Assembly (NCBI GenBank): GCA_910588885.1
Contig: CAJUSQ010000064.1
Coordinates: 1,387 to 17,295 of the forward strand
DNA length: 15,909 nucleotides
Source of the DNA: an uncultured Lachnospiraceae bacterium
GTDB taxonomy: Bacteria; Bacillota; Clostridia; Lachnospirales; Lachnospiraceae
Direction: 5' to 3'
The notes under the pieces were generated by a model. That model worked only from the letters and a program-made list of their open reading frames with translations, ran no database searches and was not told the DNA's origin. The position numbers and the translations under genes were made by a program. Positions 6,426-12,965 of this stretch are shown piece by piece. Numbering within the stretch: position 1 is the stretch's first letter; each line of letters starts with the position of its first letter.

Positions 6426-8048
6426 TTACATCATACCGCCCATTCCGGCCCCTGCGGGCATTGCAGGTGCGTCTTCTTTGATATTGGCAACTACGGATTC
6501 GGTTGTCAGCAAGGTAGAAGCTACGCTGGTTGCATTCTGAAGTGCGCTTCTGGTTACCTTTACCGGATCCAGAATGCCTTCCTGTACCATATCCACATAA
6601 GCTTCCTTGTATGCGTCAAAGCCCATGCCCGGATCGGACTCCCGTACTTTATCAATGATAACGGCGCCTTCCAGCCCTGCATTCGCCACGATATAGTACA
6701 GCGGAGCTTCCAGTGCTTTCAGAATAACCTTTGCTCCGGTCTTCTCGTCGCCGTCCAGCTCGTCAGCCAGCTTTTTCACTTCTTTGGCCGCATGGATATA
6801 TGCGGAACCGCCGCCTGCAATAATACCTTCTTCTACGGCTGCACGGGTCGCTGCAAGAGCATCCTCCATACGAAGCTTGCTTTCCTTCATCTCGGTCTCG
6901 GTTGCTGCGCCTACACGGATTACTGCTACGCCGCCTGCCAACTTTGCAAGTCTTTCCTGCAGTTTCTCACGGTCAAAATCAGAAGTGGTTTCTTCAATCT
7001 GGCCCTTAATCTGGTTAATTCTGGCGTCAATCGCCGCTTTCTCGCCTTCGCCGTCTACGATAACGGTATTTTCCTTCTGAACCTTCACGGATTTTGCACG
7101 TCCCAGCATATCCAGAGTGGTTTCTTTCAGATCCAGGCCCAGTTCGTCGGAAATCACCTGGCCGCCGGTCAGGATTGCAATATCCTCAAGCATTGCTTTC
7201 CTTCTGTCGCCATAGCCCGGAGCTTTTACCGCTACTACGCTGAAGGTTCCGCGCAGTTTGTTTACAATCAAAGTAGTCAGGGCTTCGCCTTCGATATCTT
7301 CGGCGATAATCAAAAGCTTCTTGCCGGACTGTACAATCTGCTCCAGAATCGGAAGCAGATCCTGAATATTGCTTAATTTCTTATCGGTAATCAGGATATA
7401 GGGATCATCCAAAACGGCTTCCATCTTATCCATATCGGTTGCCATATAAGCGGAAATATATCCGCGGTCAAACTGCATACCTTCTACCAGATCCAGTTCT
7501 GTCAGCATGGTCTTGGATTCTTCAATCGTGATTACACCGTCATTGGAAACCTTCTCCATTGCATCTGCAACCAGATTTCCCACTTCTTCATCTCCTGCGG
7601 AAATTGCCGCAACCTTTGCAATATGGTTCTTGCCGTCAACCTTCTGGCTCATTGCAGCCAGTGCTTCTACGGCCTTATCGGTTGCTTTCTTCATACCCTT
7701 CCGCAATACGATGGGGTTCGCGCCTGCTGCCAGGTTCTTCATTCCTTCGTTAATCATTGCCTGTGCCAGAACGGTTGCGGTAGTGGTACCGTCGCCCGCT
7801 ACATCGTTGGTCTTGGTGGCAACTTCCTTTACCAACTGTGCGCCCATGTTCTCGAACGCGTCTTCCAGCTCAATTTCCTTCGCAATGGTAACGCCGTCAT
7901 TGGTAATCAAGGGAGCGCCGAAGGATTTGTCTAAAACAACGTTTCTTCCTTTCGGTCCTAAGGTTACCCGTACGGTATTTGCTAATTTATCAACACCTGC
8001 TTCCAAAGCCTTTCTTGCGTCAGCTCCATATTTTAATTCCTTTGCCAT
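6426..8048 (-). CDS. groL: Chaperonin GroEL (Hsp60)
   Basis: A 540-aa type I chaperonin, normal length, forming the double-ring ATP-dependent folding chamber with GroES. Family signatures are intact: the N-terminal nucleotide site VTLGPKGRNVVLDKSFGAP with NDGVTIAKEI, the GDGTTTATVLA segment (contains the catalytic Asp), the apical-domain region EGMQFDRGYIS, AVEEGIIAGGGSA in the C-terminal equatorial domain, and a Gly/Met-rich C-terminal tail (GAGMGGMM). The ATG start has AAGGAGA (complement of 8058-8064). It is second in the groES-groEL operon, separated by a 104-nt spacer with a hairpin, and is controlled by the CIRCE upstream of groES. Confidence 0.98.
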   Translation of the reverse strand: MAKELKYGADARKALEAGVDKLANTVRVTLGPKGRNVVLDKSFGAPLITNDGVTIAKEIELEDAFENMGAQLVKEVATKTNDVAGDGTTTATVLAQAMINEGMKNLAAGANPIVLRKGMKKATDKAVEALAAMSQKVDGKNHIAKVAAISAGDEEVGNLVADAMEKVSNDGVITIEESKTMLTELDLVEGMQFDRGYISAYMATDMDKMEAVLDDPYILITDKKLSNIQDLLPILEQIVQSGKKLLIIAEDIEGEALTTLIVNKLRGTFSVVAVKAPGYGDRRKAMLEDIAILTGGQVISDELGLDLKETTLDMLGRAKSVKVQKENTVIVDGEGEKAAIDARINQIKGQIEETTSDFDREKLQERLAKLAGGVAVIRVGAATETEMKESKLRMEDALAATRAAVEEGIIAGGGSAYIHAAKEVKKLADELDGDEKTGAKVILKALEAPLYYIVANAGLEGAVIIDKVRESDPGMGFDAYKEAYVDMVQEGILDPVKVTRSALQNATSVASTLLTTESVVANIKEDAPAMPAGAGMGGMM

Positions 8049-8099
8049 GATTCTCGATCTCCTTTTCTTTCCTTCAGTCCGATTTTCTGCTTTTCTTCT

Positions 8100-8134
8100 G
8101 CTTCCTGCCTTACGGCATTTCCGCTGCCGGAAGC
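8100..8134 (-). other. Hairpin in the groES-groEL intercistronic spacer
   Basis: On the transcript, GCTTCC and GGAAGC (8129-8134 and 8100-8105) pair as an outer stem, and CGGCA / TGCCG (8125-8129 and 8113-8117) as an alternative inner stem. No U tract follows, so it is unlikely to be a strong terminator. Intercistronic processing that separates groES and groEL mRNA is known in some bacteria; whether this hairpin does so is inference. Confidence 0.4.
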
Positions 8135-8152
8135 TTCTTTGCTTTTCAACGC

Positions 8153-8437
8153 TTATTCTACTACTGCCAGAATGTCATTCTGCTTTACAATTATATACTC
8201 TGTGCCGTCCAGCTTCACTTCCGTGCCTGCATATTTGGAATAAATTACTTTATCGCCTTCCTTCACATGCATGGTAACTTCTTTCCCGTCTACATTCCCG
8301 CCGGGGCCTACTGCAATTACTTCTGCTTCCTGGGGCTTCTCCTGGGCGGAGCCTGCAAGGATAATGCCGGACTTGGTTGTCTCTTCTGCTTCACACTGTT
8401 TCAATACTACTCTGTCTGCTAATGGAACTAACTTCAT
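8153..8437 (-). CDS. groS: Co-chaperonin GroES (Hsp10)
   Basis: A 94-aa protein of standard family length, MKLVPLADRVVLKQ at the N terminus, with the mobile loop that contacts GroEL around residues 15-33 (EAEETTKSGIILAG) and the conserved GGNVDGK and GDKVIYSKYAGTEVK segments. It caps the GroEL ring in the cytoplasm. The ATG start is preceded by GGAGGC. It is first in the operon, with a leader that includes a perfect CIRCE operator (8481-8507). Confidence 0.97.
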   Translation of the reverse strand: MKLVPLADRVVLKQCEAEETTKSGIILAGSAQEKPQEAEVIAVGPGGNVDGKEVTMHVKEGDKVIYSKYAGTEVKLDGTEYIIVKQNDILAVVE

Positions 8438-8480
8438 AAAAATCTGCCTCCTTATTATGAATGAACTGTTTTTCTATCTG

Positions 8481-8507
8481 TTAGCACTCGTTTGTTTTGA
8501 GTGCTAA
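8481..8507. promoter_or_regulatory. CIRCE operator (HrcA binding site)
   Basis: Perfect match to the CIRCE consensus: TTAGCACTC (8481-8489), 9-bp spacer, GAGTGCTAA (8499-8507). HrcA binds it to repress groESL, and GroEL availability feeds back on HrcA. It lies just downstream of the predicted transcription start, 43 nt before the groES ATG. hrcA itself is not in this window. Confidence 0.97.
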
Positions 8508-8522
8508 TATCTTATGTACTTT

Positions 8523-8551
8523 AATTTATCACTCTATCTATTTTTTGTCAA
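8523..8551 (-). promoter_or_regulatory. Sigma-A promoter of groES-groEL
   Basis: Perfect TTGACA (complement of 8546-8551), 17-bp spacer, and TAAATT (complement of 8523-8528) preceded by TGA, an extended -10 arrangement that compensates for a weak -10. The start near 8516 puts the CIRCE at the beginning of the transcript, the typical geometry. Confidence 0.75.
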
Positions 8552-8691
8552 TATCCATTTTTTATATTTTACACATTTTTTATAAATTTATAATTCCAAA
8601 GGAAAAAGAATATTGATTTGACGCTCACAAAGACCTTTCAGCAGAGAAATCCGTTTCTGTCAGACAGCGCACCACCAGACGGGCCGGGACA
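8552..8691. other. Left part of the groES-to-acetyltransferase intergenic spacer, no gene seen
   Basis: The 393-nt gap between groES and the acetyltransferase gene holds, in order, CIRCE, the groESL promoter, an A/T-rich stretch (about 8552-8620), a more GC-rich segment (8640-8691), a 27-bp tandem repeat and a plus-strand promoter candidate. I see no convincing small gene, RNA gene or terminator in this left part. Confidence 0.6.
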
Positions 8692-8750
8692 GGCAGCACA
8701 GAACGGAGGGAACGGGTAGGCAGCGCAGAACGGAGGGAACGGGTAGGCAG
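8692..8750. repeat. 27-bp tandem repeat, 2.2 copies
   Basis: Unit 1 is 8692-8718 and unit 2 is 8719-8745, identical except for one base (A/G at the seventh position), followed by a partial GGCAG copy (8746-8750). The segment is purine-rich on the plus strand and much more GC-rich than its A/T-rich flank. The period is a multiple of three and one plus-strand frame is open through it, but it has no start codon and soon meets a stop, so I treat it as noncoding. Confidence 0.9.
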
Positions 8751-8756
8751 AATTGA

Positions 8757-8785
8757 TGGAAATGTCTGTGCTTTTGTGATAAAAT
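8757..8785 (+). promoter_or_regulatory. Promoter candidate for the GNAT acetyltransferase gene
   Basis: TGGAAA (8757-8762, 4 of 6), 17-bp spacer, TAAAAT (8780-8785, 5 of 6) preceded by TGA, an extended -10. It begins immediately after the tandem repeat and lies about 45 bp before the start codon. Confidence 0.5.
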
Positions 8786-8830
8786 GAAAACATTACACAA
8801 TTCAACCAAATAAGATTGGGAGGTGCAGAA

Positions 8831-9424
8831 ATGCTTGTTTTATGTTCAAATGGATGTTCAACGGAGGAGGGACAGGAATCCCAACAACCGAAGGGGATAC
8901 GCTTGTCAGAGGGAACGGTATTAGAAACGGAACGGCTGAAACTACGAGAGCTGAATCAGGACGACTTTCATTCTTTATGCAAAATCTTACAGGATGAAAC
9001 CACTATGTATGCGTATGAGGGGGCTTTTTCCGATCAAGAGGTACAGGAATGGCTGAACCGGCAGCTTTCCCGTTATCAAAAATGGCGCTTTGGCCTGTGG
9101 GCGGCCATTTTAAAGGAAACCGGGGAACTGATCGGTCAATGCGGACTCACCATGCAGCCCTGGAAAGACATGGAAGTGCTGGAAATCGGTTATCTTTTCA
9201 ACCGGGCCTATTGGCACAAAGGATATGCCACAGAAGCGGCAGAAGCTTGCAAAAAGTATGCCTTTGAAACTTTAGGGGCCGACGAGGTCTGCTCCATCAT
9301 TCGGAATACGAATACCCCTTCCCAAAAGGTAGCGGCCCGCAACGGGATGACCCGTGCAGACAGTTGGACAAAACACTTCAAAGGAGTGGATATGCCTCAT
9401 GACCGTTATGTCATCCATCGCTGA
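8831..9424 (+). CDS. GNAT family N-acetyltransferase, RimJ/RimL-like
   Basis: A 197-aa protein of the Acetyltransf_3 type. The core begins near residue 29 with VLETERLKLREL, the standard opening of RimJ/RimL-like enzymes, and continues with LIGQCGLTMQ, then LEIGYLFNRAYWHKGYATEA, which contains the acetyl-CoA pyrophosphate-binding loop, and ends with NTPSQKVAARNGM. It transfers acetyl from acetyl-CoA to an amine; the substrate (ribosomal protein N terminus, other protein or small molecule) cannot be deduced. I chose the ATG at 8831 because GGGAGG (8818-8823) stands 7 nt ahead of it; a TTG at 8816 would extend the frame but overlaps that ribosome binding site. The first 28 residues, with two Cys (MLVLCSNGCS), are an extension outside the family core. 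It is monocistronic and convergent with fprA. Confidence 0.9.
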   Translation: MLVLCSNGCSTEEGQESQQPKGIRLSEGTVLETERLKLRELNQDDFHSLCKILQDETTMYAYEGAFSDQEVQEWLNRQLSRYQKWRFGLWAAILKETGELIGQCGLTMQPWKDMEVLEIGYLFNRAYWHKGYATEAAEACKKYAFETLGADEVCSIIRNTNTPSQKVAARNGMTRADSWTKHFKGVDMPHDRYVIHR

Positions 9425-9440
9425 TCAAATGCCGGATTTT

Positions 9441-9542
9441 GCAGCCTTCTTCCGCAAAATATCAGCCAAACAGCACAGCGCTGCGCAAATTCCAAAAACT
9501 TGATGCAGCGCTGTGGCGAAATATTCTGCGGCCTTCTTCCGC
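9441..9542. repeat. Repeat cluster in the convergent spacer between the acetyltransferase gene and fprA
   Basis: A 15-nt direct repeat, GCAGCCTTCTTCCGC (9441-9455) and GCGGCCTTCTTCCGC (9528-9542), brackets an 11-bp perfect inverted repeat CACAGCGCTGC / GCAGCGCTGTG (9474-9484 and 9505-9515). On the minus strand the left direct repeat can also fold as an 8-bp stem, TTTTGCGG / CTGCAAAA, with one G-U pair. There is no classical U tract; the likely role is transcription termination or 3'-end protection for the two converging genes. Confidence 0.6.
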
Positions 9543-9548
9543 GGGCCG

Positions 9549-10766
9549 TTATGCTTCCTTCATCGAATCAATCAACGCATCTGCCAGGGCATCCAACTCC
9601 ACATTCTTATCCTCTCCCATTGCAGAAGCAATGCTTAAACGCTCGTTCAGGACGGTCATGTTCTTCAATTCCTCATCAATAAACTTCTGCATCAAATCTC
9701 CGGACTTGCAGGCCCAGGAACCGTTCTCAATCAGGGCAAAAGTTCGGTTCTGCATATTCAGGGCTTTCATATCCGATAGGAAATTATGCATCACAGGATA
9801 GATCCCCAAATTATAAGTTACGGAAGCCAATACGATGTGGCTGTACTTAAAGGCTTCGGAAATCAGGTAGGATACATGGGTATTGGACACGTCGTAAACC
9901 ACCACATTGGTGCAGCCTTTCTCACAGAGCTTGCTGGCCAGGGCCTGGGCTGCTGCTTCCGTATTGCCGTACATCGACGCATAAGCAATCATAACGCCCT
10001 TAACTTCCGGCTCATAACGGCTCCATTTGTCATATTTGTCAATGAAATAACCAAAGTTCTCACGCCAAACCGGGCCATGAAGCGGACAAATATATTTAAT
10101 CTGATCCACAATTCCTCCGGCCTTCTTTAACAGCAATTGAATATGTGGTCCATATTTTCCTACAATATTCGTAAGATAACGGCGGGCTTCATCCAGCCAA
10201 TCCCGGTCAAAATCCACTTCATCCGCAAACAGCTTGCCGTCCAGGGCAATAAAGGAGCCGAAGGCATCCGCGGAAAACAGTACGCCGTTGGTTGTATCAA
10301 AAGTAACCATGGCTTCCGGCCAATGAACCATGGGCGCGGCCACGAAGGTCACGGTATGCGTACCAAAGCTGTGGGTATCCCCTTCCGCAACGGTCACGCA
10401 TTCGTGCGTATCGGGATGGAATCCGAACTGCCGCATAAGCATATATGCCTTTTCTGTGGAAATAATCTTCACCTTGGGATAACGCTGCAAAATCTCTTCC
10501 ACGGAAGCGCCATGATCCGGCTCCATGTGGTTGATCACCAGCCAGTCCAGAGGACGCCCCTGCAGCAAATAGTCCAGATTCTCCATGAGCTGGCGGCAGG
10601 CCGACCAATCCACGGTATCAAACAGCACCGTTTCCTTATCTAAAAGCAGATATGCATTATAGCTGACCCCTTTTGGAATGGGATGAATGTTCTCAAATAA
10701 ATGAAGCCGATGGTCATTGGCGCCCACCCAGTACAAATCTTCTGTAATATTACGAACACAATACAT
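9549..10766 (-). CDS. fprA: Flavodiiron protein FprA (rubredoxin-dependent O2/NO reductase)
   Basis: A 405-aa class A flavodiiron protein that reduces O2 to water and/or NO to N2O in the cytoplasm of anaerobes. The N-terminal metallo-beta-lactamase-like domain (about 1-250) has the full diiron ligand set: H80, E82, D84, H85 (HMEPDH), H148, D167 and H230, at the spacing usual for the family. The C-terminal flavodoxin domain (about 256-402) has the FMN phosphate loop YASMYGNTE (262-270). There is no fused rubredoxin or reductase, so it needs an external donor, normally rubredoxin. The gene starts 20 bp downstream of a gene whose product ends in a rubredoxin domain, making that fusion the obvious partner. 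The ATG start has AGGAGG (complement of 10774-10779). No own promoter is visible, so it is probably cotranscribed from 12774-12802. Confidence 0.96.
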   Translation of the reverse strand: MYCVRNITEDLYWVGANDHRLHLFENIHPIPKGVSYNAYLLLDKETVLFDTVDWSACRQLMENLDYLLQGRPLDWLVINHMEPDHGASVEEILQRYPKVKIISTEKAYMLMRQFGFHPDTHECVTVAEGDTHSFGTHTVTFVAAPMVHWPEAMVTFDTTNGVLFSADAFGSFIALDGKLFADEVDFDRDWLDEARRYLTNIVGKYGPHIQLLLKKAGGIVDQIKYICPLHGPVWRENFGYFIDKYDKWSRYEPEVKGVMIAYASMYGNTEAAAQALASKLCEKGCTNVVVYDVSNTHVSYLISEAFKYSHIVLASVTYNLGIYPVMHNFLSDMKALNMQNRTFALIENGSWACKSGDLMQKFIDEELKNMTVLNERLSIASAMGEDKNVELDALADALIDSMKEA

Positions 10767-10786
10767 ATTCTTTCCTCCTTCCGCGC

Positions 10787-12703
10787 TTACGCTTCAATAA
10801 ACTGTTCCTTACCTTCTGCACATTCCGGGCAAACCCAGTCTTCGGGCAGCTTCTCAAACAAGGTTCCGGGCGCAATTTCCGCATCTTCGTCACCCAGTTC
10901 CGGCACATACTCATATCCGCATCCGCCGCATACATATCGTTTTCCGATGGGGGCAGGCTTCGGTACCGGAGGCCGTTTCATCTTCACCATGGGCGGAGCC
11001 GGCTGCTTCTCTCCGGTATCCAAAGCTTCCGCCAGAAGGGGCAGGATCTCATTCACGTCTCCCACGATACCGTAATCGCAGTTCTTGAAAATAGGCGCGT
11101 TGCCGTTCTTGTTAATGGCTACAATCGTGGAAGCGTCCTTGATTCCCTTCAAATGCTGGGTGGCCCCGGAAATTCCGCAGGCAATGTAGAGGTTTCCGGT
11201 AAATTTCTGTCCGGACATCCCCACATAACGGCTTAAGGGAACATATTTCAGCGTCTCCGCAACGGGACGGGAGGATCCGATGGCCGCTCCGGCCGCTGCT
11301 GCCAGCTTCTCAATCAATTTCATATTCTTCTTGTCGCCGATCCCTTTTCCGGCGGAAACCACCCGTTCTGCCTGAGTGATGGGCGTATCGGCCGGGATTC
11401 CCACGGTAAAGTCATGTCCGTCCTTCTTCAAGGCTTCCACCAGGGCGTCTACCCTTTCCTTCGCTCCGCCTTCCTTAAAAATATGGCCCTTCCGTACGCC
11501 GGTAATCGGAGCCGGCTTCTTAGCCGTAGAACGGCTCTTCCCACCGCCGGATTCCTTGGGCATACGGCCAATCAAATGGGAGGCAATGACTACCCGCTGG
11601 ATCTCATTGGTCCCTTCATAAATTGTGGTAATCTTGGCATCCCGGTACATCCGCTCAACATCCATACCCTTCAAAAATCCGGTGCCGCCGAAAATCTGAA
11701 CCGCATCGTTGGTCACTTCCAGAGCAATATCGGAGGCGTACATCTTCGCCATAGCCGCTTCCATGGCATAAGGTGCATGCTGTTCCTTCTGCTCCGCAGC
11801 GGAATACACCAGGAAACGGGCACAGCGCAGCTTCGTAGCCATATCCGCCAGCTTGAAGGAGATGGCCTGCTGGGCCGCAATGGGCTTTCCGAACTGCACA
11901 CGTTCTTTGGAATAATCCAGGGCTTGTTCAAAGGCTCCCTGGGCAATTCCCAAAGCCTGGGCCGCAATTCCGATCCGCCCGCCGTCCAGGGTGGCCATGG
12001 CAATCTTAAAGCCGTCCCCTTCCTTGCCCAAAAGATTCTCCTTGGGAACCTTCACGTCATTGAAAATCAGTTCCGCCGTAGTGGAGGAACGGATGCCCAT
12101 CTTATCATAATGGTCGCCGAATTCAAATCCTTCCCAGCCCTTCTCTACAATAAAAGCGGAAATCCCCCGGGTTCCGATATCCGGTGTCGTAACCGCAAAA
12201 ACAACATATGTATCTGCTTTCGGAGCATTGGTAATAAAAATCTTACCGCCGTTCAAAAGGTAATAATCGCCCTTATCCACCGCTGTCGTCTCCGTGCCGC
12301 CTGCATCGGAGCCTGCATTGGGTTCCGTCAGGCCAAACGCGCCAATCTTCTCCCCTTTCGCTAAGGGTACCAGGTACTTCTTCTTCTGTGCTTCGGTCCC
12401 GAATGCAAAGATCGGCCAGGTTCCCAGGGAAACATGGGCAGACAAAATTACTCCGGATCCGCCGTCTACCCGGGCCAGTTCTTCCACGGCTATGGCATAG
12501 CTTACCACATCAAGCCCTGCGCCGCCGTACTCTGCCGGATACGGAATCCCCATGAGCCCCAGATCCGCCAGCTTCTTCACCGCTTCGTCCGGAAAGCGGT
12601 TCTCCTGGTCCAGGGAAAAGGCAATGGGCTTGATCTCCTCTTCGGCAAAGGCACGAATCTTCGCCCGCAGCTGCTCATGTTCTGTGGTGGTCTGAAATAA
12701 CAT
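10787..12703 (-). CDS. Acyl-CoA dehydrogenase / EtfA FAD-domain / rubredoxin three-domain fusion
   Basis: A 638-aa protein with three redox modules. Residues 1-380 are a complete acyl-CoA dehydrogenase of the short-chain (butyryl-CoA) type, with FGLTEPNAGSDAGG (123-136), the IYEGTNEIQR motif (361-370) whose E363 is the expected catalytic base, and GIRSSTTAEL. A Gly/Ser/Lys/Pro linker (about 383-400) leads to an EtfA C-terminal FAD-binding domain (about 440-560: VVSAGKGIG, GSSRPVAET, YVGMSGQKF, YIACGISGATQHLKG, IVAINKNGNAPIF). Most of EtfA domain I is missing and only some 40 residues remain before it. Residues 588-636 are a rubredoxin with C592-C595 and C625-C628 and the APGTLFEKLPEDWVCPECAEGKEQF segment. 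The ATG start follows AAGGAGG. Electrons should pass from acyl-CoA to FAD, to the second FAD, to the iron centre. The next gene, 20 bp on, is fprA. The whole reading frame is intact, so the fusion is not a sequencing join of adjacent genes. Domain calls are secure; the electron path is inferred. Confidence 0.95.
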   Translation of the reverse strand: MLFQTTTEHEQLRAKIRAFAEEEIKPIAFSLDQENRFPDEAVKKLADLGLMGIPYPAEYGGAGLDVVSYAIAVEELARVDGGSGVILSAHVSLGTWPIFAFGTEAQKKKYLVPLAKGEKIGAFGLTEPNAGSDAGGTETTAVDKGDYYLLNGGKIFITNAPKADTYVVFAVTTPDIGTRGISAFIVEKGWEGFEFGDHYDKMGIRSSTTAELIFNDVKVPKENLLGKEGDGFKIAMATLDGGRIGIAAQALGIAQGAFEQALDYSKERVQFGKPIAAQQAISFKLADMATKLRCARFLVYSAAEQKEQHAPYAMEAAMAKMYASDIALEVTNDAVQIFGGTGFLKGMDVERMYRDAKITTIYEGTNEIQRVVIASHLIGRMPKESGGGKSRSTAKKPAPITGVRKGHIFKEGGAKERVDALVEALKKDGHDFTVGIPADTPITQAERVVSAGKGIGDKKNMKLIEKLAAAAGAAIGSSRPVAETLKYVPLSRYVGMSGQKFTGNLYIACGISGATQHLKGIKDASTIVAINKNGNAPIFKNCDYGIVGDVNEILPLLAEALDTGEKQPAPPMVKMKRPPVPKPAPIGKRYVCGGCGYEYVPELGDEDAEIAPGTLFEKLPEDWVCPECAEGKEQFIEA

Positions 12704-12773
12704 AGCATTACCTCCTTCTTATTATAAACGTCCATTGAATCGTAAAAGTACCTTGTGATATTTTACTAAATCA

Positions 12774-12802
12774 AATATAGCAAATCGGGAAAATCTTGTC
12801 AA
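12774..12802 (-). promoter_or_regulatory. Strong sigma-A promoter of the fusion-fprA operon
   Basis: Perfect TTGACA (complement of 12797-12802), 17-bp spacer, TATATT (complement of 12774-12779, 5 of 6) on the minus strand. Transcription would start near 12767, giving a leader of about 65 nt. An A/T-rich upstream region with an inverted repeat precedes it. Confidence 0.8.
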
Positions 12803-12809
12803 TTATTTG

Positions 12810-12847
12810 AAAGATAAAATTTCACAATTTATAAAAATTTTATCTTT
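12810..12847. promoter_or_regulatory. 13-bp inverted repeat upstream of the fusion-fprA promoter, possible regulator site
   Basis: AAAGATAAAATTT at 12810-12822 is the exact reverse complement of 12835-12847, with a 12-bp spacer. Its centre is about 60 bp upstream of the predicted transcription start, a position typical of activators. It does not match FNR, Rex or Fur consensus sites that I know. Being pure A/T apart from one G in each arm, it could also be an UP element or chance symmetry in A/T-rich DNA. Confidence 0.5.
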
Positions 12848-12913
12848 TTATCAAAAATTCATCCTTATTTTTCCTTTATTTTCAATTTTTTTACAAAATC
12901 AAACTTTTATAAT

Positions 12914-12946
12914 AGGAAAGAATCCGGCTGAACCGGATTCCTTCCT
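12914..12946 (-). terminator. Terminator hairpin of the ABC export operon
   Basis: A 14-bp stem with one mismatch (12914-12927 with 12933-12946), core GAATCCGG / CCGGATTC, and a 5-nt loop, 19 bp after the permease stop. On the minus strand the core is followed by TTTCCTATTAT, a weak U-rich tail. It separates this operon from the fusion-fprA operon. Confidence 0.7.
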
Positions 12947-12965
12947 GCAAAACGTCTCCTGACAT

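Noticed and set aside
6348..8277. Long open frames on the plus strand opposite groEL and groES
   Set aside because: They are exactly antisense to highly conserved chaperonin genes, lack ribosome binding sites and give compositions typical of shadow frames (Ser/Phe/Cys-rich).
8692..8750. Tandem repeat considered as a degenerate CRISPR array
   Set aside because: The units are directly adjacent with no variable spacers and there are no cas genes.
8816..8830. TTG at 8816 as the start of the acetyltransferase
   Set aside because: It overlaps the GGGAGG that serves the ATG at 8831; no ribosome binding site precedes the TTG.
12753..12769. Rex-like site (TTGTGATATTTTACTAA) at the start of the fusion-fprA transcript
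   Set aside because: Only the left half resembles a Rex half-site; the right half lacks the symmetric TCACAA/TTAACAA, so it is below what I would call.
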